Below are positions 22,691 to 34,740 of a stretch of 64,000 bases of DNA, piece by piece. The DNA comes from Branchinecta lynchi (taxonomy: Eukaryota > Arthropoda > Branchiopoda > Anostraca > Branchinectidae): positions 17,014,938 through 17,078,937 of the forward strand of contig JAKZAP010000014.1 of NCBI GenBank assembly GCA_023053575.1, in the 5' to 3' direction. Every line of letters begins with the position of its first letter. The first letter of the stretch is position 1. The notes below the pieces were generated by a model, which did not search any database, was not told the origin of the DNA, and saw nothing but the letters and a program-made list of their open reading frames with translations. A program made the position numbers and the translations under genes.

Positions 22691-24690
22691 GGAGTGGGAT
22701 GGGCTCTTGCCTCGAAGCTTGGCAAGACTGAATCTTCTCAGTCGGAACGCTCGCTACAAAGGTGTATATCCGAGTGTTTGCGGTTCAGGATTAAATACAG
22801 CGGATTTCTGATCGAATTTGATAAGCTGTTTCTTTTCGTTACCATTGTTTTTTCGTCTCGCTCTGAGCATCAGGACTTCTTTTTTTTAAACCTGTTTCGC
22901 CAAAGCGGCAATAGCAGATTTGTACTTTCGAATAAACAAGAAATTCATGAACGCGACCAGTCGCTGAATGTGAAGTCAAGTGTAGATATTCTTAATTTGA
23001 TTCTTATTTTTTTGCAAAAATAGGATCAGTTACCGAGAGTAGGCTCTCAACCTAGGCAGAAGCTACCGGTAAACTCAATGTTCATGCATGTCGGATGCCC
23101 GTCGAATACTTTTACTATTTTACCATTTTTACCGTTTATTTAGGCATTGAGTCATTGAAACTAATATCAAACAAACTTTCTACATTTTTCCAAAGGATGC
23201 CTTTGAGTTTTGTTGTGCTCAGTTTCATTATTCTCAGATCCCTTTCTTAACGGCGACAATTGTTACAGTAGGAGGAACTCGTTAGAATCTTGGGTTTTGA
23301 GGTTTGAGCAATATATGTATTTGGTGTATCAATTTGCTTGGCCTGAGAGTTTGAGTGCATTAATTTATATTGCTGATAATTCAAACCAACTTTGAACTAA
23401 ACTTCTGACTATAGCGTCCAATTTTTTTTTGCTGTATTTCCCGACAGGGTAATGGACCAGTAGTGTTAGCCGTAAGCAAAAAAATATTCAACCACCAACC
23501 GTCTTATAACACGTCGTTATTGACCACGCTGGAATAAGCTGCAAAGATATGTTTAAACAAATCGTAATATTATCGATAAATATTCAGTCCCAGATACAAC
23601 TTCCCAACTTGAAGAGCTGGACAGAAAGCTGTCATTCCCAGCGTTCGCCCCTCACATGCGATTGTTTGTTTCCACCCAAATTGCTTCTTTCTGTATTTAT
23701 TAACTTACCCGGCTGTTTCTCTTTAAAAAAAGTGGGTTATAGAATATTCATACATTCATTCAAACTACTGTTCTTACCAACTCTCGTAGTACTGGTGTTT
23801 ACGACCTCATCCATACAACTGTTGCTTGAAAAGAACTTTAGTTTAGTACACTTTTTGTGTGGTTCTTTATCTAAAGCGGTTGATATTGACGAGTTCTCTT
23901 ATTGCATCTTTAATTATTTTTATCTCTTGCCGCTTGGGTCTTCAAGCAGATCTAAACCCGGTAGCAAAAAACGATAGTATCATCCATACGAGTAGTAACA
24001 CAAGAGTCGCCTCGAGGGGACCATGTTCATTACGATTCTGTTTTAACACTAAATGTATCGCCAGGCCAATAGTTAACACGATCTGAAGCCCGAGGCTGGT
24101 TCCTTACATGGCAAAAACTTCTAGTTCGCACTTCCGGCATCGCCACGATTGTCACTTTTCTGCTGCTAAAATGCTGGAATTTTTGGATGCGCGTTGTTTT
24201 GGCTTTTGCCCAAATTGCTGAAAAAAGAACTACTTTTATGGAGTTATGGCTCATTTAGTTGTCAAACCTGTAACCAACAACGACATTATCAGGCTTTAAT
24301 GTACTATCAAAGTCATCCCAGTTTATGATTTTAATTGTTGTTTTTATTCTCCCTCCGAATAAACTAGAGTATGAAAAGTAAATAAAATAGATAATCAAAA
24401 ACCTCCAGCGTCAATTGTCTCTTTGATCGTTAACCCCAGTAGACCAAATGGGAGTTGTGACGTTGTTTTGAGCTTCGAAATTTCAAGCGTAAGCACTTGC
24501 ACCCACGTGCATGTCATTTGTGATATTGAACTGCAAAAGCCAACTGTCTGCAGCAACAACAAATGCACAGTAATGGAAAAATCAATCACTAAACCAGAAA
24601 AAGCATACATACTTTTTTACATAAAGATTTCGGGACGCTTCACCTCTATTCAAATGAGCCTTGCTGAATTTGTAACTAGACCGAAGCATT
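22691..24690. other. No recognised gene or element
   Basis: AT-rich sequence. Open frames of up to 142 codons (23549-23977) lack recognisable motifs. No repeat shared with the rest of the window was recognised. Confidence 0.4.
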
Positions 24691-24694
24691 GACT

Positions 24695-24915
24695 ATACAT
24701 TAACCCCTAATTCTCCCCTAAAATCCCCCCCCCCCCAGAAGAAAAAATCATCCCTTATTTCTTTCAGCTCGTCTCATTTACACGCACAGTAAATTAGACT
24801 TTCATTGACTTCTCGATTAACCCCTAATCCTCCCCTAAATTTTCCTAAAAAAATCGTCCCTTACTTCCTTCAGCTCGTCTCATTCCACATAAAATACATT
24901 TGACTTTCCTTCATG
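24695..24915. repeat. Tandem duplication of about 120 bp
   Basis: TTAACCCCTAATTCTCCCCT with TTTCAGCTCGTCTCAT and a GACTTTCATTG-like word occurs twice in a row, with poly-C length differing between the halves. Confidence 0.7.
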
Positions 24916-26517
24916 AATTCCAAGTGATTTTTTTTTTTTATATAATAATTGTATATAAGTATTTTAACACATTAAATGTAATGGTCGACGTATTTAGTGC
25001 CATGTCGGTGCTACGAGTTAGACCATAAAAAATATCTATCTATCTATCTATTATCTACTCCACACACAGGGAAGAAGTACGGACCTTTCTATTCAGAAGG
25101 GCTTAGCACTGAGCCGGATTATGTTCTACACTTAACGCACACCTCGCAGTATTTACTGTTTATGTTCCAATATTCAGAACTATCTGAATACTGTAAAGCT
25201 AGGTTCTTCTTTAACAAATTATCCACGGCCTTGGCGGTTTTGAGCCTTTTCCCAGGCCCAATGACTTCAAGCAAATTATCGGCAAAATTCAGATAACCGG
25301 TTTTACGCATCAACAGCGTGAGACGTGAACACTGGTTGGGAGCATAATGCGCATGGAAACTAGTGAATCGTGGCAAGTGCAATTACTAGTGAGATTTTGT
25401 TAGCGGGCTTAGAATATAAATTAATGCAATTGCGGAAGTAGGTTGCATTGGCATTATAGGCACGATGGGTCCTTTAACGTTCCAGTTGTTCCTACCGAGT
25501 TTTCTTGGCGCTGACGGAAGCAAAGGCGCTAAATGATGACCAATTAGAGTACTCGTGTGGAACTTATATCGTATTTCGTAGATTATAATCCTACAGTTGT
25601 AGAATGACTTCCGCCGTACGGCCTTGTCAAGAGAACTGCGGATTAATTAACCAGATACAATTGATGGGGAAACATTTTTTGTACTATAGTTTTCTTTGTC
25701 TCCATATTTTCTTACCTTAATGGAAACGATTCTTTCGGACAGAGATTCATTTTTCTTCAACATTTTGTTTTGTTTTTTCCTCAGTTAATATCTATTACGC
25801 GCACTCAGGGAAAAGACGACGATTTTATTATTTTATTTGTATTTATTTAGCTATTAAACTAACGGCCAACTCGCGCCACTCAAACAAACATACACATAAA
25901 AAACACAGATAAGACTGACAAAAGAAAAGAATAAAAGTTCGTCAGTTGAAGATTAAGAAAGCGGCAGAGGGAGACAGCACCAGAAGTAATAGATTGTCAG
26001 AATCAAGTATCCTTGTCTGGATTATAATACAAATATTTCCTACGCAGTTCCGGAAAACAGTGTGTTTGTATAAAACCCTGGAAAAAAACAGCTTATCAAA
26101 ACAAATAAAAAATGCACTTTATATCCTGAACCGGTTATCAATCCTTCGATTAAACTGTACTTAGATAAAGACCCATTCAAAATGGTGGTGAGAAAATGTG
26201 ATAGTAAAGAATGAAAAGCTTTAAAGCTGCATCTTATAGATATTTGGAGGAAGACCCTACCTACTCAGTCCTTCCTCCCATCCCTAGTCATGGTAAGTTG
26301 ATTCAGTAGGTTTAGCGAAGACAGTTCACGCATGATCTCGTGTTGAATAAATGGCTTGACTCCCTTGAAACTAGCGAAATTAATCCTAGTTTTTGGTGTG
26401 AAATTACGGCGCCATCTACCTGTATTCAAAGCTTATATTTAAGTGAAGAAGTTAATTCTTGGATTTGGGCGACCTGGAGTAGAAGTAAGTCTTGCACCTA
26501 GTCCCCACATAAGTATT
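24916..26517. other. No gene; ATCT microsatellite
   Basis: Simple repeat CTATCTATCTATCTAT at about 25036-25052. The rest is unassigned, with open frames below 100 codons and no motifs. Confidence 0.4.
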
Positions 26518-26800
26518 CGACCCCAAGCTGACTGCGAATCATATGTGATGGCGCTAAGCCGAGAAGTCAGCTCAGGTTTATGGCAGCGATACTTTTGCAT
26601 TTTATAAATAGTAAACTGAAAGACAAAAAAGCTCCTCAGCGGGGATTTGAACCTAGGATCCTCTGCTTACAAGGCAGGCGCTCTACCTTATTTGTATTGG
26701 TCACGGTACAAGTCCCTTGTGTAAGTGCCATCTATGTATCGATACTTCGGCCCTTCTTGTCAAGGTTTCTTGTCAGGCTGTAGCAAAGTGATCCCCACAG
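26518..26800 (+). repeat. R4 dispersed repeat, split by a SINE
   Basis: CCCCAAGCTGACTGCGAATC...GTCAGCTCAGG...GGCAGCGATACTT, then after the SINE CGGCCCTTCTTGTCAAGGTT and CTTGTCAGGCTG. The uninterrupted form is seen at about 62330-62370 (GGCAGCGATATTTCGGCCCG). R4 recurs at 33833, 34160, 34770, 41207, 61055 and 62300. Confidence 0.75.
26595..26739 (-). mobile_element. tRNA-derived SINE with 8-bp target duplication
   Basis: On the minus strand: AAGGTAGAGCGCCTGCCTTG...GGTTCAAATCCCCGC is a tRNA-like body with a B-box (GGTTCAAATCC) and a partial A-box side, followed by TTTTTTGTCTTTCAG...TATAAAATGC. The 5' part does not pair with the GAGGAGC acceptor strand, so it is not a functional tRNA gene. CGATACTT occurs on both sides (26587-26594 and 26740-26747) and the R4 copy near 62330 shows the unoccupied site. 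Confidence 0.75.
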
Positions 26801-27467
26801 GTTGCGACTCCGCATTAAAACATGACGTTTGTGCGTTTCGTATAAAATTTTACAACGACCACCAACATACGGTTGGTGTCCTCGTCTTCTGCACCGGCCA
26901 CGTGTCTCTTGAGTTTTTGTATGAGTGTGAAGAGAACACGTTTTGGTTTTCAGCAGTCATGAGCTGAATCACGTCTTGACCCTAGTACTCATAAAACGGC
27001 ATTTCTTCGTTAAAACGAGTGTTCGTGCGTTTAATATGAAATGAAATGGTGCATCCACCCATTGAGCGATATTTTTTCGTTGAGAATTTCCCGATGGTGT
27101 TGTATTGGTCAAGCCCGTTCGGACCGGGAAGTTTTTCCGAAAAAACCTGGGTGATTTTCTCCGTTTTGTCATCTTTGTTCTAGAAAAATTATAACTTGTC
27201 CGAGATCCAGCGAAGGATCTCAGATATCAAAGGAACCAAGACTGTGTGCGCAAGAGTTTAGTTGGTAGGACTAGGGCATAAATGCAATTATAATCAAGAA
27301 ATAGACATGTGATGCCGTATTACTGTAGGACCTAGAGGCAAGAGTGACCCGAAGCATATTCCGACTAGAGTTCATTTTTCACAGTCACCAGAACGACGAG
27401 AAAGCTACTTGGGACTACGAAATTATATAGTGGAACAATGTATGACTTCAGTTCTCTTCTCTTTCAG
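26801..27467. other. Non-coding sequence upstream of the Ser/Arg-rich exon
   Basis: No repeats recognised. It ends in a good splice acceptor: pyrimidine-rich CTTCTCTTTCAG with AG at 27466-27467. Confidence 0.55.
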
Positions 27468-28588
27468 ATGCTGATAATGCAGCTTTAACGTCATCTAGTC
27501 GGTACACTGTCACCGCGGTACCCTCGCGGAGTCGTGCCAATTCAGAGTCCCTGATTGTAAGCACGCATAGTCAACCACCCACGGACTCTTCACTAGACCA
27601 AGGGGGGCACCGTTGGAGGGGGATACGTGCCGCGTTTTCCCGATGGCGGAAACACGGGGGGAGTAGACATAGTAGTCCAAGTAGTGGTGTTGCTAGTGAT
27701 GATAGCTTCGGCGACCCCCCACTATCTCCAACGAGTGTTCATAGTGAGAAGTTTCATATAAGCTGTTCAAGCCGGACGCGTGTGTTTGCCCACCCTCATA
27801 GAGGACCTGTGACAAATTTGCAGGCAAATATATACAGCCGCTTACCCCCAGTACATTCGAACAAACATTTTAGTTTCGTGAGGGCGTTACGGCGCCGGAA
27901 GTTACGTGAGAAGTCCAAGTCGGATCAGGACCTACACGGGTCGAAGATCAGCCTCCCACCGTCCCGGATTAAGGCCGACTCGGGATTGAGCGTCTTTGCT
28001 ACGGTACGTTTACCGAGAGAGCGAAGGGAGACGCCTAGTATCTTTTCCACCTTCTGGACTGGGCGAGGAGGACCGAGACGTTGTGACGATAATTTGTTAG
28101 TGAGTGAGCAAGCCCGGATAAAGGAGCAAGAGAGTGACGGAAGCCAGTTAACCCCCGTTCCTTTACCCCGTCGTGCAAGTAAAGACTCCCGTTGTGGAAC
28201 ACCGTTCTTGAGTGTTCGACCCCGCTCTCGAAGTTTAGAGCGATTTTCAGGCGCTCGAATTTTCCCCAGTTTTAGTGGAGTTGGGACAGCTTGCCGATCG
28301 CGGTCTTTGGAGCGAAACCAGAAGTTTTCGACGGACAGAAAGGAAAGCTTGACACCGAGTACTAGTGGGACACTAGCGCCAAAGAAGCGGTCGCGGTCAG
28401 TGGAGAATGCTAGTCGAATTCACCCCTGTGATGAATTAGCCTTAGCCCGGACAACTGTTAGTAAATTTAGCAATAGCCCGGTAGGGCAGTGGAAGACGTT
28501 CAGTGAAGTTTTCGGGTCTAGTTCCGGTGAAGGGCAGAGGAAAGGCCCGATCTCGTCCGCTTTTCAGGATTTATTGCTTGGTAATCAG
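27468..28588 (+). CDS. Large internal exon of a Ser/Arg/Pro-rich protein, possibly upstream part of the SHC-like gene
   Basis: One frame stays open across all 1121 bases: two bases finish a split codon, then 373 codons follow. Acceptor TTCTCTTTCAG is at its start and donor CAG|GTAAGG at 28588/28589. Beyond the donor the same frame runs into low-quality sequence and a stop, as expected for an intron. The product is basic, low-complexity and probably disordered. It has three related patches (RSRSLERF, RSRSLERNQ, RSRSVENA at about exon codons 245-335) that resemble basophilic kinase or 14-3-3 sites. It ends SAFQDLLLGNQ in phase 0, matching the phase-0 start of the SHC exon at 40541 on the same strand. 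That an SHC protein has a Ser/Pro-rich region before its PTB domain is known; that this exon is that region is inference. It could belong to another gene. Confidence 0.75.
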
Positions 28589-28919
28589 GTAAGGCTGATG
28601 AAAATTTACACCCTCCCACCCCACCCTACTGTCTGTTTTCTGATTTTAAACAATTTTACAGTTATCGACAGTAGGCTAAACCTTGATATAAACGCATAAT
28701 AATTCATACATGCGGCCAACAGCCTTCACGGGTGGCGGGGTCGAAAGAATCTGACGTGTGTAGGGGGGAGGGGGCCTACTCACCGTAAAATGTTACATGC
28801 TTGGCTAAAACAAGTCGTGAATGGGCCTTTACCATGGCAGGAAGTATGGTAGATACAACTTTAGCAGTGGTAGTTATTCGTGGACGGTGTCTATTGGAGC
28901 TATGTTGCAGTTTGGAACG

Positions 28920-29045
28920 AGGGCGGTAGATATTAGCATTTTAAGTAGTAAGCTGGAAGACAAAAGTGCTCCGTATGCGGGATTTGAACCTGCGATCTTT
29001 CGGCTTACGCTTCACTTCCATTGCTCTACCGCTGAGGTACAGAGG
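28920..29045 (-). mobile_element. Second tRNA-derived SINE, same family
   Basis: On the minus strand: CCTCAGCGGTAGAGCAATGG (A-box-like), ...CGCAGGTTCAAATCCCGCAT (B-box), then CTTTTGTCTTCCAGCTTACT and ACTTAAAATGC. The tail after the tRNA-like part matches that of 26595..26739. The anticodon region differs, so this is an older or different subfamily. Located in the presumed intron after exon 27468..28588. Confidence 0.65.
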
Positions 29046-29161
29046 GGCATATAAACATATTTCGCAAACCACTACAATAGTAAGATAGTAGGGGACCCTA
29101 GAAATAGCAGCAGTTCAAGGCTTTAATGTAGGCTACTACCAAATCCATCTCACTTTGTGAC

Positions 29162-30765
29162 TTTTTGGGATCCCAGAATGGAAGTGCAGGGATAGGCTAC
29201 CTATGACATCGCACAAGCTGTCCGTCTGTCCGTACGATAACTCTCAAGGAGATTGAGATATGTTGATGAAACTTGGTGGGAGGAACCTTTGGTTCAAAGT
29301 ACAGGTCAAGTTCGAAGATGGGCTCTGTAGCCCTATATTTGAGAGTTTCAAATTAAGTGGCAAAGAAAATATTTTTTGAAAGCTATTGTGATAGTTGATT
29401 TAGGGATAAGGAGACATGCTGAATCCGAATATGAAAGTTATTTTCTCACCGGACAAGTAGTTCACCTGGAATCCGGCAAAAACCGGACACAAAATTTGTC
29501 GACCAATTTTTGGCTATAGCTGTCGCTCCCCTTTCTTCACACTAGTATAGCTCTACGCTTGGATGATGACATAATCTATCAATGTTGGAGAGAGCTAGTG
29601 TAATCAAAGGTCGAAGGGGTTGGTATATCTTGTTCAAGCTTAGTAGGGGTTGATATATGTTGTTCAAGCTTAGTATGAGGATTCACTGGCAATGTACAGG
29701 TCAAGTTCCTAGGTGGGTCCTTTAGTCCTATATTTAGAGGCAGAGGAGAACATGTATGTTTTATGAGCAATAAGATATTCATTTAAGGGGTAAGAAGGTC
29801 CGCTGCATCTATATATGCATCTCTCAGATTCTGTGGGCTTTGTTGCTTCTTCTTTCTCCAGGTTGGGACTTTCTCTAAATGTTGATAAATGTGAGTTCCT
29901 TACTTTCAACGTTAAGTCTTCCTCTAGATCATCACTTACTTGTCTAAATTTTTCTATACCTTTGGTTGAATCTATTAGGTGGTTGGGAATCTCGATTACT
30001 AGTAATCTACGGTCACTTCGTTCGCGTACAGTTTCTGACGCTAAGCTTAAGCTCCAGATTGGTTACTCAAAAATTGTTGCTAACAGAAGTAAATATAACC
30101 GTAATGCATTAGCGAAACTGTACTCGACCTATTGTGACCACTCTGTTTTATTTTTGTCTGGGTTGTTCCCAATTTTTCTTACAAAAGATATCCAAGCTCT
30201 CCGATCCGCGTATTTCCGGTATTTGAGATTTTTACTTTATTTGCCACCGTGGTATAAGAATAGACAAATTATCCAGAATTTTAACGCTTCGGATGTCACG
30301 GCAAAGCTGGCCTTGCTACACGAGGGGTTATCCGGGTCTGCAGTTTCGAACCTTGAGCCTTTCCATGGTCTTCTACAATGTTTTTCTCGTAGTTGAGTTA
30401 TTTTCTTTCTTTTTGGTTTCTTTTTTGTTTATTTAGCTTATTACTCCACTTTTTCTTGAATGTTGTAGTGGGTTAAAAATAAATTATTATTATTATTATA
30501 TGCACTTAGTTTTATTGCTGGACAAACGATTCATCACGAATTCGGCTGAAGTTGGTTGAAGCTCAAAGTTGTTTCTGAAATCGATTAGAGATTCGGTTTC
30601 GGTATCGGGGCAAGGAGACATGCTGAATCCATTTTTAAACTTTATTTTAACAGTAAAAATATTCAAGGAATCTGACGAAGACTGAATGGCGAAGACGTGA
30701 CCCAATTCTTTGAATCAAATGTTAGATTTTTGGGATCCCATCGAAACCGTTAGTCTTTTAGTTAG
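29162..30765 (+). repeat. R1 dispersed repeat, copy f, split by a LINE fragment
   Basis: Head from CTTTTTGGGATCCCAGAATG to about 29492, a rearranged stretch, an R1 piece at about 29667-29819, then after the LINE (29820..30496) the rest to the tail (TTTTTGGGATCCCATCGA near 30730). Diverged compared with other copies. Confidence 0.75.
29820..30496 (+). mobile_element. LINE 3' fragment (RT C-terminal part) with TTA tail and 8-bp target duplication
   Basis: An open frame to about 30396 encodes SFSRLGLSLNVDKCEFLTFN, ...VESIRWLGISITSNLRSL, ...YFRYLRFLLYLPPWYKNRQI and a stop. LGLSLN..KCEFLTF followed by IRWLG is the segment just after the FADD box in LINE reverse transcriptases. GGTTAAAAATAAA and repeated TTA follow (to 30496). 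TATATGCA occurs at 29812-29819 and 30497-30504 as a target duplication. Strongly 5'-truncated, without catalytic residues. Confidence 0.8.
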
Positions 30766-32040
30766 GATTTCTCTTGTGTTCCCTCTACATAAACCAGAGG
30801 AGTTTAAGAGGTAAATAAAATGTATAACAAAATTCTCCAACGTTATACCTCGTTTTGGTCGTAATCCAAATAGTCAGTAAAATTACTGTAGTACTATACT
30901 TACATAGTTACAAGGCCACAGAGGCTGGCAGCGCAGCATAGATCCAATCCAACCTACTTCACATGTACGTACGAGGGAAGTTTTGTTCCCACTTTTGGGT
31001 TTTGCAGCGCAAATTAAAACAAATCATTTTCTTTTTGAACTTCCAAATGTTATGTTTTTTGTTTAATCACTAAATCGTGTGACTATGTAGGAACTTAACT
31101 GTATATGATGTGCCTTACTGAAGACAGAAATTTGTTTTTTACCAATCCATTGCGAAATGTTTTTCAACAGTAATTGATTGGTTCACACAATGAGCCTGGT
31201 GTTTGGCACATATGATGATAATACACCAGGATCTACACGCTGCAGGCGAGCTGCACCACGTAACCCACGCGCAAAAAGTGGTCACTCGCCGCAGCTTGCC
31301 AACGACGGGTTGGGACTCGTGTCGACAACGGTGGTGCCGATAAATTTGACTTTCAGTGACTGATAGATGAATGCGCATCGGCGTCAAACAAAAAGCAAAT
31401 CTAATGCACACCTTGTTCATGAATACGCGTAACGAGCGTCGCACACAGCAAGACCCTCGGTGTTTTACTTGACCGAGTTGGCAACAGCCGACAGTTACCT
31501 CTGAGGTGTGACTTGAGCCTAAGTATGTAGGGACGTTGTCGAAATGGAGGGATTTGCGAACAAGACCGGAACTGCTGAGGTTTTGGTGTAACCAACCTTC
31601 CTTGGAAGTCCTACCCTCTTTTTCAATAGCCTGGGTTTTGGATTTAAAAGGAGGGATGGCGCTTGGCAGGGTACCTGAGACTAAGGACGGATACTGATAC
31701 CAATCTATTTCTCTCAGCCAATCTACTGAGCAAAAATCTCTTCCGCAAATATTGAGCGTGCGCTTATACCAGAGGCTTTGTACAGAGTTAGTACGGTACC
31801 CTACCAAACGAAAGCAGATCTGATTCAGCATAGCAGTACTGACCAGTTAGGTAGTCAGGCTTTGACGTGAAGGTGTAACAAGACCAAAGGTTTCGATGGA
31901 ATCCCAAAGAGGAGTAGGGTATTTGTCGGATCCCTTTATCGAAACATTAAACACCCGACAAAGACGTAACATGATGACTACCGAATTTCCAGTTTCCACC
32001 GTGTTCCCTCGGTAGTATCAGCCGAGCAGGAAAACAAAGC
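30766..32040. other. No supported gene
   Basis: A minus-strand frame of 230 codons (31139-31831) is long for chance, but it has no domain or motif I recognise, is Cys-rich in an unstructured way, and has an overlapping frame on the same strand. A 35-bp R1 end (AACAAGACCAAAGGTTTCGA) sits at 31878-31912. Confidence 0.35.
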
Positions 32041-32588
32041 AGATAAATCGATTGAACATGTCAGCCCATCCCGCTGTCGATGGGCTGATGCCGTAATGTA
32101 GCCTACAGTAGATGTATGCTGATTCGAATACTTCAAGTAAGTTCGAACCTTTTGCAGGAAGTGCCGAAATATCGCTTGAGTATATCTCAGCAGACTTACC
32201 TGTTTAGCTCAGTCCAATACTCAGTCCAATGGGACATATTAAGTGACAGTGATAAAGCTGACCTCCGAAAAATTTATTTTAAATATGGGAAATATCTCCT
32301 TGGAATCCCGTGCTGGTCAAGAAATAGACCTCTAGTGCGAAAATACGGTCTGCGGGAACCGGTAACTGAAATGGCCGAACACTTCAAGCGGATGACTGCA
32401 GACAAGCCGTCTCACCACCCCTGGAGCGGCATTCTATTTTAGTATTTATCGAATTTGTTGTTGTTTTTGTATTTGGGTATGAGTTTATTAGTTCCTTCTT
32501 TTTTTCTTTTCTTTGTTCTGTACTCCGTTTCATGCTTTTGTAGCTGTTGTAGATGGGTTATAAATAAATACATACATACATACATACA
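32041..32588 (+). mobile_element. LINE 3' fragment with ATAC tail
   Basis: The frame ending at 32442 encodes ADLRKIYFKYGKYLLGIPCW, SRNRPLVRKYGL and then HPWSGILF before the stop. YFKYGKYLLGIP.WSRNR resembles YFRYLRFLLYLPPWYKNRQI of 29820..30496, so the two belong to related LINE families. The 3' end is GGGTTATAAATAAATACATA followed by CATA repeats to 32588. The start is set loosely. No catalytic domain is left. Confidence 0.7.
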
Positions 32589-33832
32589 ATACGTATGATC
32601 CGCAGTCATTGTTATTTATTTTAGATGTTTGGTTTTGTTTCTTTGTTAGTTGTGAAATGCCGTAAGACTAAATCACGTAATAAATTCGTTCAGTCAGTGT
32701 GGGCAGAAAGAATGCTTAGTATCAAGAATAAGATTAATATTTGTAGTATTATTCAAGTATTTATTTACGTATTATAAATAACAGAGCACTGGACAACTTG
32801 ATTTACCGGCCTAGAAGGACAAGAAACTTGTTTAGGCCTAGCTAAACTTTAACTTAAACATTAGAAGAAAGTAAAACCCAAACGAAGGAAACACAGAAAA
32901 GAGGAAAGCAGAACAAAAGAAAAGGTGAGAAAAGAAAAAACAGATTTAGTAGCAGTAGGAGACTGCTCTTTCCAGTGTTCGATCTTGAATCCTTCGTTAG
33001 AAGTTTAGTTATCTGGCTGGATCAGTATTATCGAAGTCGAAGTCGTGCCTTGTGCCGTTATAGGAATTCAGATTCAGTTCACTCAGTTCACTCAGTTCAC
33101 TCAGTTTCTCCAAACATTCTTCGTTAAGACAATACATAGGGAATTTCAAATACTTTGCAACACATTTACATTTATAAAGAGCTTGTCAAACTGAGTTGAA
33201 GTGACAAAAGTTTAGCTAATAAGTTAGAATCCTTGGCACGAAAGACCAAAATATGTCTAGAAAATATCTCAGCAGACGTATCCGTTTAGCACAGTCTATG
33301 TTTATTGAAATTATGTTTATTCAAACCCATGTTAGTTAACATTATTTTTTTGCCCTGGCATTCGGGCTTTCGTTGAAATATATTATATTTTGTTTATGAT
33401 TTGCAGTAAATGATACGTATCAATACTAGCATAGTGCATTTGTAGATGCACTTTCTGGGGGCTAGCAGGCTAGGCTGTAATTTGCGTCACCCTGTCATAG
33501 AAGACCTCGCTATGGGCCGGAAAGAACGTGCGTTTTCTGCAATTAACCGGTTGCGGAAAAGCACGCTCAGTTTGGCGCTCATTCAGAATTATAGCCAAGA
33601 ATCACCTGCGGGGACCGGAAGTGTCTGCAGTGATGATTTTCCCTTTATGGGTTTTATTCGTAATAGGATTGATTGTAAATGATTCATAGAGCCAAATCTG
33701 AACTCATCCGTCAAGCTGCTCCAGCTGGAGGATGGATTGTGGAGGAATCTGGATTAGAAACCAAAACGTTAAGCTGGAGTGCATCGGTTCCCTGTTAAGC
33801 TCGGAATTTGCTCCTTTTCCATGGCAGAAATA
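32589..33832. other. No supported gene; short tandem CAGTTCACT
   Basis: CAGTTCACT repeats near 33073-33105. A + strand frame at 33446-33682 has moderately protein-like composition, but its acceptor (GGGCTAGCAG) lacks a pyrimidine tract, so I do not call an exon. Confidence 0.4.
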
Positions 33833-33960
33833 AATATTTCTTCAGCCCAAGCTGACTGCGAATCATGGCTGACTGCGCTAAACGTGTACGTCAGCTGAAT
33901 TTACTTGATTGATATTTCGTCCCTTCTTGGCAAGGGTCCTCGTCAGGCCCAAAGCTAGAA
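33833..33960 (+). repeat. R4 dispersed repeat
   Basis: AATATTTCTTCAGCCCAAGC...CTGACTGCGAATCATGG...TACGTCAGCTGAATTT...CCCTTCTTGGCAAGGGTCCT and CGTCAGGC. A diverged second copy lies at about 34160-34276. Confidence 0.75.
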
Positions 33961-34159
33961 AAGTGAACCTGTGATGAAAGACATACATATTCTAGCAACG
34001 ACAAGTATCTGATTTTAGTGACTTTCATTGGAACGATTGATTTGGTAGGTATTGACCTTGCAGGCGGTGTACGCAAATAAAAATAATAACTCAACGCCAA
34101 TTGCAATTCAGTGGGACTAAATAGATTGAATGGGGATGGAGAGGGAGCGTAAGTAGGCA

Positions 34160-34276
34160 ATTTCTTCAACCCAAGCTTACTACTTATCATGGTCGACCCC
34201 GCTAAATAGATCAGTCAGCTGAGATTTATTCCAGTTGTATTTCAGCCCGTTTTTCAAGGGTCCTCGTCAGGCTCTA
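34160..34276 (+). repeat. R4 dispersed repeat, diverged
   Basis: CAACCCAAGCTTACTACTTA...GTCAGCTGAGATTTATTCCA...TTTCAAGGGTCCTCGTCAGG. It abuts the MITE that starts at 34277. Confidence 0.7.
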
Positions 34277-34740
34277 CGCTGTCAGAAGTTTCATAGTAGA
34301 TAAATAAGGATGCGCGATTTCAATAGATAACACGTAAGATGTTAGCTGTTATGTTTCCAGACGTTACGCCGAAACACCGCCAAAAAACATGATACCAGAA
34401 AATTCAGCAGATGCTGTTCTGCGGTTCCGCTCTTTCTGGCAATACTTCTTATCAGGCCCGTATCCAGGAATTTATTTCGGGGGGGGGGGGCTGTGGCTCG
34501 GACAAAAAAGGCATAGATCAGAGGGAAAAGCTTATAAATGATTTTTTTTTGTATGTTTCGGGGATGGGGGGGGGGTCAACCTCCTACCCCCCCCCCCCCC
34601 CCCGGATACGGCCTTGCTTGTTATGCAAAGATCTAATGCATAGGCTACTTTTTGGAAAATTATAAATGATAACATCCCAAGTGTTATCTATTGAAACTGC
34701 GCATCCTTGTGGTGTCTGTTGTGAAACGTCTGAAAAGTCT
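34277..34740. mobile_element. MITE with long inverted arms, same family as 43922..44305, carrying a nested insert
   Basis: The left arm (CGCTGTCAGAAGTTTCATAG, AAGGATGCGCGATTTCAATA, GATAACAC) is inverted at about 34665-34740 (GATAACATCCCAAGTGTTAT, TGAAACTGCGCATCCTTGTG, CTGAAAAG). The termini are worn. A poly-G/poly-C element lies between the arms at 34457..34616. Confidence 0.65.
34457..34616. mobile_element. MITE-like element with poly-G/poly-C arms
   Basis: AGGCCCGTATCCAGGAATTT followed by a G run on the left, and a C run followed by CCGGATACGGCCTT on the right, form an inverted pair. Related sequence occurs at 43145-43240 (CAAAATAAATTCCTGGATAC, TGGCCTGCAT). Confidence 0.6.

Noticed and set aside
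23549..23977. 142-codon + strand open frame
   Set aside because: Hydrophobic, AT-driven composition with no motif or splice context.
26630..26700. Possible tRNA gene (minus strand) with B-box GGTTCAAATCC
   Set aside because: The acceptor stem does not pair at the 5' side, and target duplications plus a shared non-tRNA tail show it is a SINE.
28960..29040. Possible second tRNA gene (minus strand)
   Set aside because: Shares the SINE tail, and the stems are imperfect.
31139..31831. 230-codon open frame on the minus strand
   Set aside because: Long but without recognisable domain, with an overlapping frame on the same strand and no splice or promoter evidence; not called as a gene.
33446..33682. 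Possible extra exon between the two host exons
   Set aside because: The acceptor lacks a pyrimidine tract and the donor is weak; no family similarity seen.
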